Assembly (NCBI GenBank): GCA_947490975.1
Contig: CANLHV010000078.1
Location: 1 to 6,067, forward strand
Direction of reading: 5' to 3'
Length of the DNA: 6,067 bases
From: Acidimicrobiaceae bacterium
Lineage (GTDB): Bacteria; Actinomycetota; Acidimicrobiia; Acidimicrobiales; Ilumatobacteraceae
Position 1 is the stretch's first letter, and every line of letters begins with the position of its first letter. Under the pieces are notes generated by a model, which saw only the letters and a list, made by a program, of their open reading frames with translations, was not told the origin of the DNA and did not search any database. This document shows positions 5,947 to 6,067 of the stretch, piece by piece. The translations under genes and the position numbers were made by a program.

Positions 5947-6067
5947 GTGAAAAAGTTCTCGGCGACGACACCTATTTACTATGTCAACGCCAAACCCCAC
6001 CTTGGGCACGCCTACACGACGATCATCGCCGACGCAGTGTGTCGCTGGCACAAACTCTGTGGCGACG
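5947..6067 (+). CDS. metG: Methionyl-tRNA synthetase (5' part, cut by window edge)
   Basis: This enzyme charges tRNA-Met with methionine using ATP (class Ia synthetase). Seen: 40 codons from a GTG start, beginning MKKFSATTPIYYVNAKPHLG. It carries the class I HIGH-type signature as HLGH at residues 18-21, followed by AYTTIIADAVCRWHKLCGD, which matches the N-terminus of MetG closely. The frame is open to the right edge. The KMSKS loop and anticodon-binding domain would be outside. The GTG start is chosen because it gives the normal short N-terminus before TTPIYYVN. There is no Shine-Dalgarno sequence. It lies directly after rsmI on the same strand. Confidence 0.95.
   Translation, partial: MKKFSATTPIYYVNAKPHLGHAYTTIIADAVCRWHKLCGD

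Overview
The window looks like chromosomal core sequence from an actinobacterium, most likely an uncultured Acidimicrobiia-type lineage of moderate GC. That placement is inference. It rests on the SUF layout with a Rieske protein between sufD and sufC, on the style of the YchF, RsmI and MetG proteins, on GTG starts, and on several genes that lack a Shine-Dalgarno sequence but carry a -10-like hexamer just before the start codon. No mobile element, CRISPR array, rRNA or tRNA is visible.

Minus strand, reading leftward from about 3371 to 1, is a SUF iron-sulfur cluster assembly operon: sufB (GTG start, strong Shine-Dalgarno), an unrecognised 109-residue protein with four cysteines and a lysine-rich tail, sufD, a Rieske [2Fe-2S] ferredoxin-like protein, and the 5' part of sufC, which runs off the left edge. 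Unknown gene/sufD and sufD/Rieske each overlap by 4 bases (ATGA and GTGA), and Rieske/sufC are 10 bases apart, so the genes are very probably co-transcribed and translationally coupled. SufB, SufD and SufC together form the scaffold ATPase complex on which clusters are built. SufS/SufU, the usual sulfur donors, would be expected beyond the left edge.

Between the divergent sufB and ychF genes is the only sizeable non-coding stretch, about 150-160 bases. It is AT-rich in the middle and holds two abutting inverted repeats, a plausible operator/promoter region.

Plus strand, from 3535 to the right edge, is a housekeeping group: ychF (P-loop ATPase), a DUF192 protein, rsmI (16S rRNA C1402 2'-O-methyltransferase) overlapping DUF192 by ATGA, and the first 40 codons of metG (methionyl-tRNA synthetase), cut by the window end. 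ychF, rsmI and metG all act in or around translation.

The items most worth a second look are the cysteine-rich unknown protein embedded in the SUF operon, and the exact TANNNT-6 nt-start arrangement in front of three genes without a Shine-Dalgarno sequence, including that unknown gene. No gene-free stretch exceeds 300 bases.
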